A DNA stretch of 64,000 nucleotides from Pseudoalteromonas haloplanktis ATCC 14393. Its GTDB lineage: Bacteria; Pseudomonadota; Gammaproteobacteria; Enterobacterales; Alteromonadaceae. The notes below the pieces were generated by a model. It was not told where the DNA came from. It saw only the letters and a program-made list of their open reading frames with translations, and did no database searches. Location of the stretch: the NCBI RefSeq assembly GCF_000238355.1, contig NZ_AHCA01000003.1, forward strand, positions 328,630-392,629. Direction: 5' to 3'. This document shows positions 1-6,908 of this stretch, piece by piece. The first letter of the stretch is position 1; every line of letters begins with the position of its first letter. The translations under genes were made by a program, and so were the position numbers.

Positions 1-22
1 AAAGTTTCGCTTGTTAGAAACC

Positions 23-54
23 AAGCCCACATGCTAAATGCAGTGGGCTTTTTC
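23..54 (+). terminator. Rho-independent terminator
   Basis: An 8-bp perfect stem (AAGCCCAC at 23-30, GTGGGCTT at 43-50) with a 12-nt loop is followed by a short T run. It probably ends a gene lying to the left of the window. No gene can be identified in the first 180 bases. Confidence 0.75.
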
Positions 55-183
55 TATTGTGTTTACAATTAAACTAAAACCTTGATTAAGTTGCTTCGTG
101 AGTTATTACTCTATTTGGTTATAGAACAATCAGCAAAAACCATGCTAAAATGTACCCAATAGTTTGTAACTTTAGTACCCACA

Positions 184-2097
184 ATGTCTTATCAACGTCT
201 TACTATCACCCGAAAAATCACGATGCTTGGGATCATAATTGCGTTATCTGTTGCCAGCTTAATCGGGATCACCGCACTGTTATCAGCCAAAACGATTATT
301 GAACAACGCATGATCCAATCAGAACTCCCCAGTAAATTACAGGCGATCGATAATTACATTAGTCTAGAAATTAATAAATTACTCAGCGCTGCGGAGCAAT
401 TATCGAGTAACACGTTTATTTTAGAATGGGCAAAAAGTGGCAATAGCAATGATCAAACGTTAGTCACTGAGTTAAACCGAGTGGTAAAACAATACGACCT
501 CGCTACAGCTTCGTGGGCTAATCGCGATACAGCACAGTATTGGAATCAAGAGGGCTTTTTACGTGTATTAGATCGCCAACAAGATAATTGGTTTTTTGAT
601 TTTAAAAATTCACAACTCCCCTACTCTATTAGTCTGTACCAAGAACCTAATGGTGATATGAAAATGTTTGTTAATCATCAACAAACAAATGGTATTGGCT
701 TAACAGGGCTTGCAAAAAGTATTGATGATATGCAAGCGCTGCTAAATAGATTTACAATCGAGCAAACTGGTTTTGTATTTATAGCTGACAATGACGGCTC
801 GATTAAACTCCACCAAGATGCCAACATTGTGGGCAAAACAAGCCTAGATTCTTTGTATGGTACGCAAGTTAGTCGTCGGTTATTAACTAATAATGAGTTT
901 AACTTACAAGAAGTTGAACTCAATGGTGATACATTTTTCATAGCAGCCAGCCCGATAAAAAATACACAGCTATATGTGATTGCTCAGGTGTCAAAAAATG
1001 AAGTATTTGCTGGGATCACAACCTTACAATGGCAAATTTTAAGTTTCGCCATTGTTATTGCACTACTTGCATGTGTGATCAGTTTTTTACTTGCCCGCTC
1101 CTTAGCTTCACCACTGTCAAAAATGGCAGAGTTATTCACCCGTTTAGGTTCTGGCGATGCGAATTTAGCCTATCGCTTACCGCACAGTGAGCAACCAGAG
1201 CTAGCCGCGTTGGGAAATGGATTTAATCAGTTCATTAATAAAATTGAAACTGCAATTGCTCAAGTATCGCACGAGAGTTTAGAAATTCGTCAAAGCTCAG
1301 ATCAGGTCTTTACTCAAGCTAAACGTAATTCTCAAGCGATGGACAATCAAAAAGAGCAAACAATTTCAGTTGCAGCGGCTATCAACGAAATGGGAGCCAC
1401 GGTACAAGAAATTGCCCACAGCGCCGCAACCGCAGCAAAACTTACCGAAGACAGTAAAGCAACAACGTTACAAAGCCACCAGCAAGTAATGCAAAGCCAG
1501 CAAAGTATTACGGCGCTTGCCAGTGAAATAGATACAATTACAGGGCAAGTCAGCGAGCTTGCAAATAAAACCCAAACAATTGCGAGTATCGTTGACTCTA
1601 TTCGCGGTATCTCAGAGCAAACAAATTTATTAGCACTTAATGCCGCTATTGAGTCTGCTCGGGCTGGAGAGCACGGTAGAGGCTTTGCTGTCGTCGCTGA
1701 TGAAGTAAGGGCACTGGCTAATCGGACATCGCAGTCAACTACCGAAATTCAAACTATGATTGAAGAGCTGGCAACAACAGCAACAAATGTAGTAGAACAC
1801 ATTGCCCAGTCAAAAACCAAGGCACAACACAGCGTATCGGCGATGCAAAACTCTGTGCAGTTGCTTGATGAAATTACCAATACAGCTAATGAGATCAATG
1901 ATATGGCCACATTAATTGCTACCGCCACTGAAGAGCAAAGTAGCGTAGTTGCAGATGTGGGACGTAATATTGAGCAAATTAGTGAGATAAGTGACATAGC
2001 AATGCGTGAGCAAATTGATACCGAACAAGCAATAAAAGGGCTCGCCACAAGTGCACAAACATTAGCGCGCTTAGTTGCCACCTTTGAAAAACACTGA
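184..2097 (+). CDS. methyl-accepting chemotaxis protein, Cache type
   Basis: An inner-membrane chemoreceptor that would pass a periplasmic ligand signal to the CheA/CheW array. A first membrane segment lies at about residues 14-35. A periplasmic Cache-like domain follows at about 40-275, including [10 protein letters not shown] near 196, and a second membrane segment lies at about 283-305. A HAMP region and a long cytoplasmic coiled coil come next. The conserved signalling hairpin tip is at about 490-513 ([20 protein letters not shown]). The 637-residue length is normal for this class. There is no C-terminal NWETF-type pentapeptide for CheR or CheB tethering. The ATG has no clear ribosome binding site and I saw no sigma-28 promoter. 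The ligand is unknown. Confidence 0.95.
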   Translation: MSYQRLTITRKITMLGIIIALSVASLIGITALLSAKTIIEQRMIQSELPSKLQAIDNYISLEINKLLSAAEQLSSNTFILEWAKSGNSNDQTLVTELNRVVKQYDLATASWANRDTAQYWNQEGFLRVLDRQQDNWFFDFKNSQLPYSISLYQEPNGDMKMFVNHQQTNGIGLTGLAKSIDDMQALLNRFTIEQTGFVFIADNDGSIKLHQDANIVGKTSLDSLYGTQVSRRLLTNNEFNLQEVELNGDTFFIAASPIKNTQLYVIAQVSKNEVFAGITTLQWQILSFAIVIALLACVISFLLARSLASPLSKMAELFTRLGSGDANLAYRLPHSEQPELAALGNGFNQFINKIETAIAQVSHESLEIRQSSDQVFTQAKRNSQAMDNQKEQTISVAAAINEMGATVQEIAHSAATAAKLTEDSKATTLQSHQQVMQSQQSITALASEIDTITGQVSELANKTQTIASIVDSIRGISEQTNLLALNAAIESARAGEHGRGFAVVADEVRALANRTSQSTTEIQTMIEELATTATNVVEHIAQSKTKAQHSVSAMQNSVQLLDEITNTANEINDMATLIATATEEQSSVVADVGRNIEQISEISDIAMREQIDTEQAIKGLATSAQTLARLVATFEKH

Positions 2098-2177
2098 CAC
2101 AGTTTGTAACAGTTAAAATCCACGCCAACTAAAAATAGACTAAACTTAATAAGTCAGTATTTAGTTGGGGTGTGATT

Positions 2178-3377
2178 ATGACAACATTAACTAGCTCTTC
2201 TAAGTTAGCCGTTATTTGCGTATTGTGCTTTTTATCAGCTTGCACTAATACATCTAATATCCCATTACTCACTGCACCGATAGTGGCAAATAACCCATCC
2301 TTCACGGTCTACCCAGTAGAGAGCCATGCTGAAATATTCGCTTTAAACGATAAAATAACTCAACAGCTTGATTTAGCCTTTCCAAGCAATAAGCGCAATC
2401 TAAATAACACTAAGAAATTGTTAAACTTTTTACTAGAAAATGGTGATGCATCATTATCATATCAAGCTGGGGCGACCTTAACAGCCAATCAAGCATACAA
2501 TGATTTAAACGCCAATTGTTTATCTTTATCAATTTTAGCTTATAGCATGGCGGAATATTTAGGCCTGCACGGACAATTTCAGACAGTGCATATTCCAGAG
2601 TATTGGGCAGTAAGTAACGGCTATAATTTATTAACTGGGCATATAAATTTAGTGGTTAAGCAGCAACGTAATACTTCTACCAGCAGCAATGTTACTTATC
2701 TTTATAATAATGAAAACTCACTCATTATTGACTTTGATCCCAACTCGCGTAGTGAGAAGTTTAAAACAACACCAATCACAAAGCAGCGAATTACAGCTAT
2801 GTTTTATAATAACAAAGGCGCAACAGCGATGCTAAATGGTCTGTACGACTTAGCTTACAGCTATTATTTAGCCGCTACTAAAGTAGATGAAAGTTATTCA
2901 GGTGCTTGGGGGAACTTAGCGGTGTTGCTGCGCTTACATTCACAATACGCGAACGCCGAACTAGCCTATAACTTTGCAATAGCACTAAACCCTGACAATA
3001 ACACTGCACTGGGCAATTTAGCACTGCTGTATCAACTTACCGAACGAGGTGAGCTTGCTGATGAGATTTTGACTAAGCTTGACTTAAAACGTCAAACTAA
3101 TCCCTATTATCATGTTGCTTTAGGTAACGATGCGTACCTGATTAAAAACTATCAAGATGCTATTAAACACTTTAACAAAGCCAAACTTATTGATAGACAG
3201 ATCCATGATAGCTACTTTGGTTTGGCACGTACCTATTATCAATTAGGTGATTTTAAGCAAGCATATATGCAACTGCGTTTTGCTAATAAGTACGCTGATT
3301 TTGATCACGACAAACAGCGTTATCAAAATAAACTACAGGCTCTCAGTGAAATGACTGCCAAGGTGGATAACCATTAA
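2178..3377 (+). CDS. TPR lipoprotein with transglutaminase-like core
   Basis: A predicted lipoprotein of 399 residues: a hydrophobic signal ends in the lipobox LSAC, with the acylated Cys at 22. Residues about 85-190 look like a transglutaminase-like papain fold, with candidate catalytic Cys114 (in ANCLSLS), His155 (in GHINLVV) and Asp185 (in IIDFDP). Tetratricopeptide repeats fill about 208-375. The substrate is unknown. The start is taken as ATG 2178, which has GGGG seven bases upstream; an in-frame GTG at 2172 is the alternative. The stop codon overlaps the proposed start of the following peptidase gene, so the two are probably translationally coupled. The fold assignment is by motif only. 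Confidence 0.8.
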   Translation: MTTLTSSSKLAVICVLCFLSACTNTSNIPLLTAPIVANNPSFTVYPVESHAEIFALNDKITQQLDLAFPSNKRNLNNTKKLLNFLLENGDASLSYQAGATLTANQAYNDLNANCLSLSILAYSMAEYLGLHGQFQTVHIPEYWAVSNGYNLLTGHINLVVKQQRNTSTSSNVTYLYNNENSLIIDFDPNSRSEKFKTTPITKQRITAMFYNNKGATAMLNGLYDLAYSYYLAATKVDESYSGAWGNLAVLLRLHSQYANAELAYNFAIALNPDNNTALGNLALLYQLTERGELADEILTKLDLKRQTNPYYHVALGNDAYLIKNYQDAIKHFNKAKLIDRQIHDSYFGLARTYYQLGDFKQAYMQLRFANKYADFDHDKQRYQNKLQALSEMTAKVDNH

Positions 3378-4287
3378 GCTAATTATTCTGATCCTGAGTA
3401 TTCTATTTTCTGTTACCGCTTATGCAAACAATGCAAACCAGCAACTCATTTGTGACTTAAATTACCTAAGCTCAGCGGCCTTAAATGGCCGTAAAACCAA
3501 TACGCCTGATGCCGTTGCCAGCGCTGAGTATATTAATCGACGCTTGCAGCAACTTGGCTATCAAAGTCAGTTACAACCGTTTAGCTATACCGCTGGTTTT
3601 TTTACTGAAATGTCAGGGCAGAATGTAGTGGCCACTTTAATGCCCTCACACCCCGTCAAAGCTCATGTGATACTCACAGCTCATTACGATCATTTAGGTA
3701 AGCAAGGTGATAGCTTATATGCTGGCGCCAATGACAATGCCAGTGGTGTTAGCGCGTTACTATTTTTAGCTGCACAGTTTGCTGAAACAATCCTACCCTT
3801 TCAAATTAGTTTTGTTGCAACCGATGCTGAGGAAAATGGCTTACATGGGGCAAAATTTTTTGTAAGCCAGTTACCCCCTGACGATTCCGTCACCATACTC
3901 AACATTAATTTAGATATGTTAGCCGTGAGTAGAGCAGATAAGACCTTGTACGCATTTACATCCTATGCACAGCGCCATGCATTACAAAGTCAATTATCTG
4001 CTATCACCAGCGATACGATAAAGATTAAAGTTACCAGTTCCTCTAATACGATGAACCGGCTCAATCAAGGAAGTAATATAGATTGGCGCCGAGCAAGCGA
4101 CCATTATGCTTTTGCTAAAGCGGGGTTTGCTTATATCTACTTTGGGATGGGTTATGATCCGCATCACCACCAACGCTCTGATCTGCTAAGTAATATTGAT
4201 CAAAACTTATACATTGAGGCGGTCAATTATATTACACAATTTATTCAGCAACTTGATATGACTAAACTGACGGAAGCTGCCCAGTAG
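3373..4287 (+). CDS. secreted M28 family metallopeptidase, probable ATT start
   Basis: A zinc aminopeptidase-like M28 enzyme of 304 residues, predicted to be exported. The five metal ligands can be placed with the proposed start: His104 (TAHYDH), Asp121 (GANDNASG), Glu153/154 (DAEENG), Asp181 (NLDM) and His244 (ASDHYAF). The first standard start codon in frame is TTG 3544, but it would cut off the conserved N-terminal part of the domain (LNYLSSAALNGRKTNTPDA). Upstream of it the frame is open and encodes a signal peptide, KLIILILSILFSVTAYA, directly after ATT 3373. AAGGTGG lies six bases before that ATT. ATT overlaps the TAA of the preceding lipoprotein gene (ATTAA). No ATG, GTG or TTG is available for this longer form. 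The substrate is unknown. Confidence 0.8.
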   Translation: MKLIILILSILFSVTAYANNANQQLICDLNYLSSAALNGRKTNTPDAVASAEYINRRLQQLGYQSQLQPFSYTAGFFTEMSGQNVVATLMPSHPVKAHVILTAHYDHLGKQGDSLYAGANDNASGVSALLFLAAQFAETILPFQISFVATDAEENGLHGAKFFVSQLPPDDSVTILNINLDMLAVSRADKTLYAFTSYAQRHALQSQLSAITSDTIKIKVTSSSNTMNRLNQGSNIDWRRASDHYAFAKAGFAYIYFGMGYDPHHHQRSDLLSNIDQNLYIEAVNYITQFIQQLDMTKLTEAAQ

Positions 4288-4582
4288 CAACAAATTCGCG
4301 TTTTTGCGCTTTGCTTAATTGTTTAATTTTTATTTCAAGCTTTGTCGCCTCACTTCGAGAGCCCACTTCACATTGATAAATGAGTATCAACGGCCCTTTT
4401 CCTTTTAAGTTTTTGGCTCCCTTACCGGCCTGATGTGTAGCAAAACGTTTCGCTACATTTGTACTGATCCCTGTATACCAATGGCCGAAACGAGTTTGTA
4501 CAATATAAAGCGACCAAATCGCGATATTGATTTGTGTACTATTTCTCGCGTTAGTTAAACTTTTAGCTGACTGCGAGGTCAA
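4262..4582 (-). CDS. GIY-YIG domain protein (YhbQ/UPF0213-like)
   Basis: A single-domain GIY-YIG protein of 106 residues, a family related to homing and repair endonucleases; the small bacterial members have no settled role. The core runs from WSLYIVQT (the GIY position reads SLY) through WYTGIS (YIG) to the conserved Arg in VAKRFATHQAGKGA and a late Glu in KLEIKIKQLSKAQK. The start is TTG 4582, preceded by GGAG at eight bases; no ATG or GTG lies between it and the upstream stop. The 3' end overlaps the convergent M28 peptidase gene by 26 bp. Confidence 0.85.
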   Translation of the reverse strand: MTSQSAKSLTNARNSTQINIAIWSLYIVQTRFGHWYTGISTNVAKRFATHQAGKGAKNLKGKGPLILIYQCEVGSRSEATKLEIKIKQLSKAQKREFVATGQLPSV

Positions 4583-4701
4583 AATTATGCTCCAAACATC
4601 AATAGTTAAAATTAAGTCACAAACAATTGCCTAAAAGGGTTTTACCTTAAGTGACTAATCGGTATCATGCAGTTTATAAAAAATAAGGATCCAAACAAAC
4701 A

Positions 4702-5061
4702 ATGCAGTCGTTAAAAACTTTTTCTCTTTGGCTTATCGTTGCTCTCACATTAAGTGCAACCGCAGGTTGTTCTAGTTGGGTTTATCGTATCAATATCCCA
4801 CAAGGTAACTTTTTAGAACAAAGCGATGTTGATAAACTTCGCGTCAGCATGACCCGAGAGCAAGTACTTTATGTATTAGGCAAACCCGTTGCTGAAGACG
4901 CTTTCGATAAAAACACGTGGCACTATTTATACTCTTTTAACCTTGGCCGTGATAATGAACAACGCAAATCACTGACGGTTGTATTTGAAAATGAAAAACT
5001 GCAGTCAATTAGCGGTGACTATGAACAACCAGCTGAGTTTAACACTCCGCTTGAACAGTAG
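4702..5061 (+). CDS. bamE: outer membrane assembly lipoprotein BamE (SmpA)
   Basis: A lipoprotein subunit of the BAM complex, which folds beta-barrel proteins into the outer membrane. The signal peptide ends at LSATAGC (acylated Cys23). The SmpA/OmlA domain follows: RVSMTREQVLYVLGKPVAED, then WHYLYSF and a central strand ending in ENEKLQSI. The length of 119 residues is usual. AAGGA lies upstream of the ATG. The gene stands alone and is followed by a strong terminator. Confidence 0.95.
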   Translation: MQSLKTFSLWLIVALTLSATAGCSSWVYRINIPQGNFLEQSDVDKLRVSMTREQVLYVLGKPVAEDAFDKNTWHYLYSFNLGRDNEQRKSLTVVFENEKLQSISGDYEQPAEFNTPLEQ

Positions 5062-5086
5062 TGCGAAAAGTGCACAAAATGATAAC

Positions 5087-5116
5087 AAAAAGGTTAGCTA
5101 CAGCTAACCTTTTTTA
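5087..5116 (+). terminator. terminator of bamE
   Basis: The inverted repeat AGGTTAGCT / AGCTAACCT with flanking A and T runs at 5087-5116 forms a clear intrinsic terminator just after the bamE stop. The A run on the left lets it work on both strands, so it may also stop ratAB transcription that has read through the repeat element. Confidence 0.85.
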
Positions 5117-5121
5117 GTTTT

Positions 5122-5330
5122 ATACCAATCGTGTTAAGTTACTGACCATTTATAGCGACAGATAAATGGCGTGATAACAAGGCATAAATTTTGACATCTA
5201 GTTGTTCTCGGCAATTGCTCCTGCATTGCTCTACCTCCTGCATCCATGCAGTCGTACATGAAAAATTTATAACGCAGTTAGCGCTTTATTTAGCCCGCTA
5301 GAATGGTTAAATATTTAAGTCGATTGGTAT
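5122..5330. repeat. MITE-like element with inverted ends
   Basis: A 209-bp non-coding element sits between bamE and ratB. Its ends are perfect 10-bp inverted repeats (ATACCAATCG at 5122-5131, CGATTGGTAT at 5321-5330). The match continues imperfectly for about 19 more bases on each side, with about 12 identical. The interior has a short palindrome (CTGCAT..ATGCAG at 5238-5251) and the direct repeat CTCCTGCAT at 5218 and 5235. There is no coding frame of note. The right-hand 26 bp (5302-5327) recurs identically at 13193-13218. This fits a small non-autonomous mobile or palindromic dispersed repeat; no transposase is seen in the window. Confidence 0.7.
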
Positions 5331-5332
5331 TA

Positions 5333-5665
5333 TCACTTCGTTTTATCCAAAGGCCGCCCACCGGTGACTTTATTTGCACGACCTTCGTCTTTTGCTTTTT
5401 CAGCACGTTTACGCCTCGCGTCTTTAGGGTCTGCAATTAAAGGTCGATAAATTTCAATTCGGTCACCATCCTCAACCACTTGGTTAAGCTTACAGGTACG
5501 ATTCCAAATACCTAAGGTAAGTGCTAAACCGTCAATCTCTGGGCACTTAGCAAGAATACCTGATTGGATCACAGCCTCTTCAGCCGTTGTCCCTGCTGGC
5601 ACTTCAACGAGTAAACTGGTTGCGGTTGTTGGCAACGCATATACTACTTCAACTTTTATCATCAT
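5333..5665 (-). CDS. ratB: RnfH/RatB family ubiquitin-like protein
   Basis: A small protein of the UPF0125/RnfH family with a beta-grasp (ubiquitin-like) fold: MIKVEVVYALPTTATSLLVEV, then EAVIQSGI and VEDGDRIEIYRPLIADPKDAR, followed by a lysine/arginine-rich tail. It is paired with ratA in many gammaproteobacteria. It was once proposed as the antitoxin of RatA, but its function is not settled. The start overlaps the ratA stop (ATGA), so the two are translationally coupled. A second ATG follows immediately (5662). Confidence 0.9.
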   Translation of the reverse strand: MMIKVEVVYALPTTATSLLVEVPAGTTAEEAVIQSGILAKCPEIDGLALTLGIWNRTCKLNQVVEDGDRIEIYRPLIADPKDARRKRAEKAKDEGRANKVTGGRPLDKTK

Positions 5666-6099
5666 CGTGGTCCATATACTTGTTTCGCTCGCTGAGTAAA
5701 GGCATTTACCATGTTTTTTGCAACATCATTAAATATTCTACCAAATGCCAGCTCAATAAGCTTACTGGCAAATTCAAACTCAAGCTGTAACTGAACTTTA
5801 CAAGCATTATCATCTAACACTTGAAAATGCCAACGCCCTTGTAGCGCTTTAAATGGGCCATCCACTAAACGCAATATCACGGTATTTTCGTCTTCAAATG
5901 TGTTTTCTGTCGTAAACCATTTTTTTATGCCTGCTTTAGAGATTTCTAAACTGGCGGTCATGGTATTGTCTTGCAAAGCGATAACTTTCGCATCTGAGCA
6001 ATGGGGTAAAAACTCAGGATAAGCATCCACATCATTGACTAAATCAAACATTTCTTTGCTGCTATACATTACTAGCGCACTTTTTTCTATTTGTGGCAT
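5662..6099 (-). CDS. ratA: RatA, START-domain ribosome association toxin / CoQ-binding family
   Basis: A START/polyketide-cyclase-fold protein of 145 residues (Coq10/RatA family). The family opening MPQIEKSALVMYSSKEMFDLV is followed by NDVDAYPEFLPHC. In E. coli RatA has been described as blocking association of ribosomal subunits; relatives bind coenzyme Q. The start is set at ATG 6099 because GGGAGTG lies just upstream and the protein then begins like E. coli RatA; an in-frame TTG at 6111 is disfavoured. It is the first gene of the ratA-ratB pair and is divergent from smpB, the arrangement usual in this class. Confidence 0.93.
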   Translation of the reverse strand: MPQIEKSALVMYSSKEMFDLVNDVDAYPEFLPHCSDAKVIALQDNTMTASLEISKAGIKKWFTTENTFEDENTVILRLVDGPFKALQGRWHFQVLDDNACKVQLQLEFEFASKLIELAFGRIFNDVAKNMVNAFTQRAKQVYGPR

Positions 6100-6229
6100 A
6101 CTCACTCCCAACTGTGTGGGCGAATTTTAGCAAGCTTTGCGTTTTTCCCCAAACTTTCCTGGCGCTTTATTTACAGACATTTTTTTACAGGCAAAAATAA
6201 AAAATCGATGTAAAAAGCAGAGCTTTACG

Positions 6230-6235
6230 TATAAT
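6230..6235 (+). promoter_or_regulatory. -10 element of smpB promoter
   Basis: A perfect TATAAT lies only 10 bases before the smpB ATG. No good -35 hexamer is visible at 16-18 bases. If it is used, transcription would start about 6241-6243 and the mRNA would have almost no leader. Confidence 0.5.
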
Positions 6236-6245
6236 ATGGGCCACT

Positions 6246-6722
6246 ATGGCTAAGAAAAATTCTAAATCGACAAGTAATACTATCGCGCTCAATAAAAAGG
6301 CGCGTCATGAGTATTTTTTACACGACAAGTTTGAGGCAGGTGTTGAACTGCAAGGCTGGGAAGTAAAAAGCATCCGAGCGGGCAAAGTAAACATCTCTGA
6401 AACGTACATTCACCTTAAAAATGGCGAAGCGTTTTTGCTTGGCAGTCAAATACAGCCACTCAATAGCGCTTCAACCCATGTTATTTGCGATCCATTACGT
6501 TATCGCAAGTTATTATTAAGCAGACGCGAGCTGGACCGTTTAGTTGGTGCAACTGAGCGTGACGGCTATTCATTAATTGCCACCGCCATGTATTGGAAAA
6601 AATGCTGGGTGAAACTAGAGTTCCACTTAGGTAAAGGTAAAAAAATGCATGACAAACGCGAAGACGGCAAAAACAAAGACTGGTCTCGCGAAAAAGAACG
6701 GTTAATGAAGCACAAAGTTTAA
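6246..6722 (+). CDS. smpB: SsrA-binding protein SmpB
   Basis: A tmRNA-binding protein needed for trans-translation, which rescues stalled ribosomes. The family core is clear: [20 protein letters not shown], then [16 protein letters not shown], followed by [11 protein letters not shown]. The C-terminal tail ends in [16 protein letters not shown], the part that enters the ribosomal A site. The length of 158 residues is usual. No tmRNA gene follows it here. There is no strong ribosome binding site, only TGGG five bases before the ATG. It is divergent from ratA and followed by an intrinsic terminator. Confidence 0.97.
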   Translation: MAKKNSKSTSNTIALNKKARHEYFLHDKFEAGVELQGWEVKSIRAGKVNISETYIHLKNGEAFLLGSQIQPLNSASTHVICDPLRYRKLLLSRRELDRLVGATERDGYSLIATAMYWKKCWVKLEFHLGKGKKMHDKREDGKNKDWSREKERLMKHKV

Positions 6723-6739
6723 TATACATCTTACCCCCT

Positions 6740-6770
6740 AAAAACGCCTAACTCAGTTAGGCGTTTTTAT
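6740..6770 (+). terminator. terminator of smpB
   Basis: The 13-bp stem AAAAACGCCTAAC / GTTAGGCGTTTTT (6740-6752 and 6756-6768) with a 3-nt loop is followed by T-rich sequence. Confidence 0.9.
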
Positions 6771-6908
6771 TTTCTTCCTTAAAAACTCTTAGTAACTGTA
6801 TTGATTACAGCTCCAAATTTAAACAGCTTGACAACATAATAATTACATGATATTCATGTTACCGGTTTCAGTACCAATTATAATTATCATGACAACAAGG
6901 ATTTAAGG

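Noticed and set aside
1..60. A structured RNA gene ending at the left edge
   Set aside because: Only a terminator hairpin is visible; no tRNA or other RNA consensus can be read from the few bases present.
3544..4287. M28 peptidase as a 247-residue protein starting at TTG 3544
   Set aside because: This start removes the conserved N-terminal part and signal peptide that are plainly encoded upstream in the same frame, and lacks a ribosome binding site.
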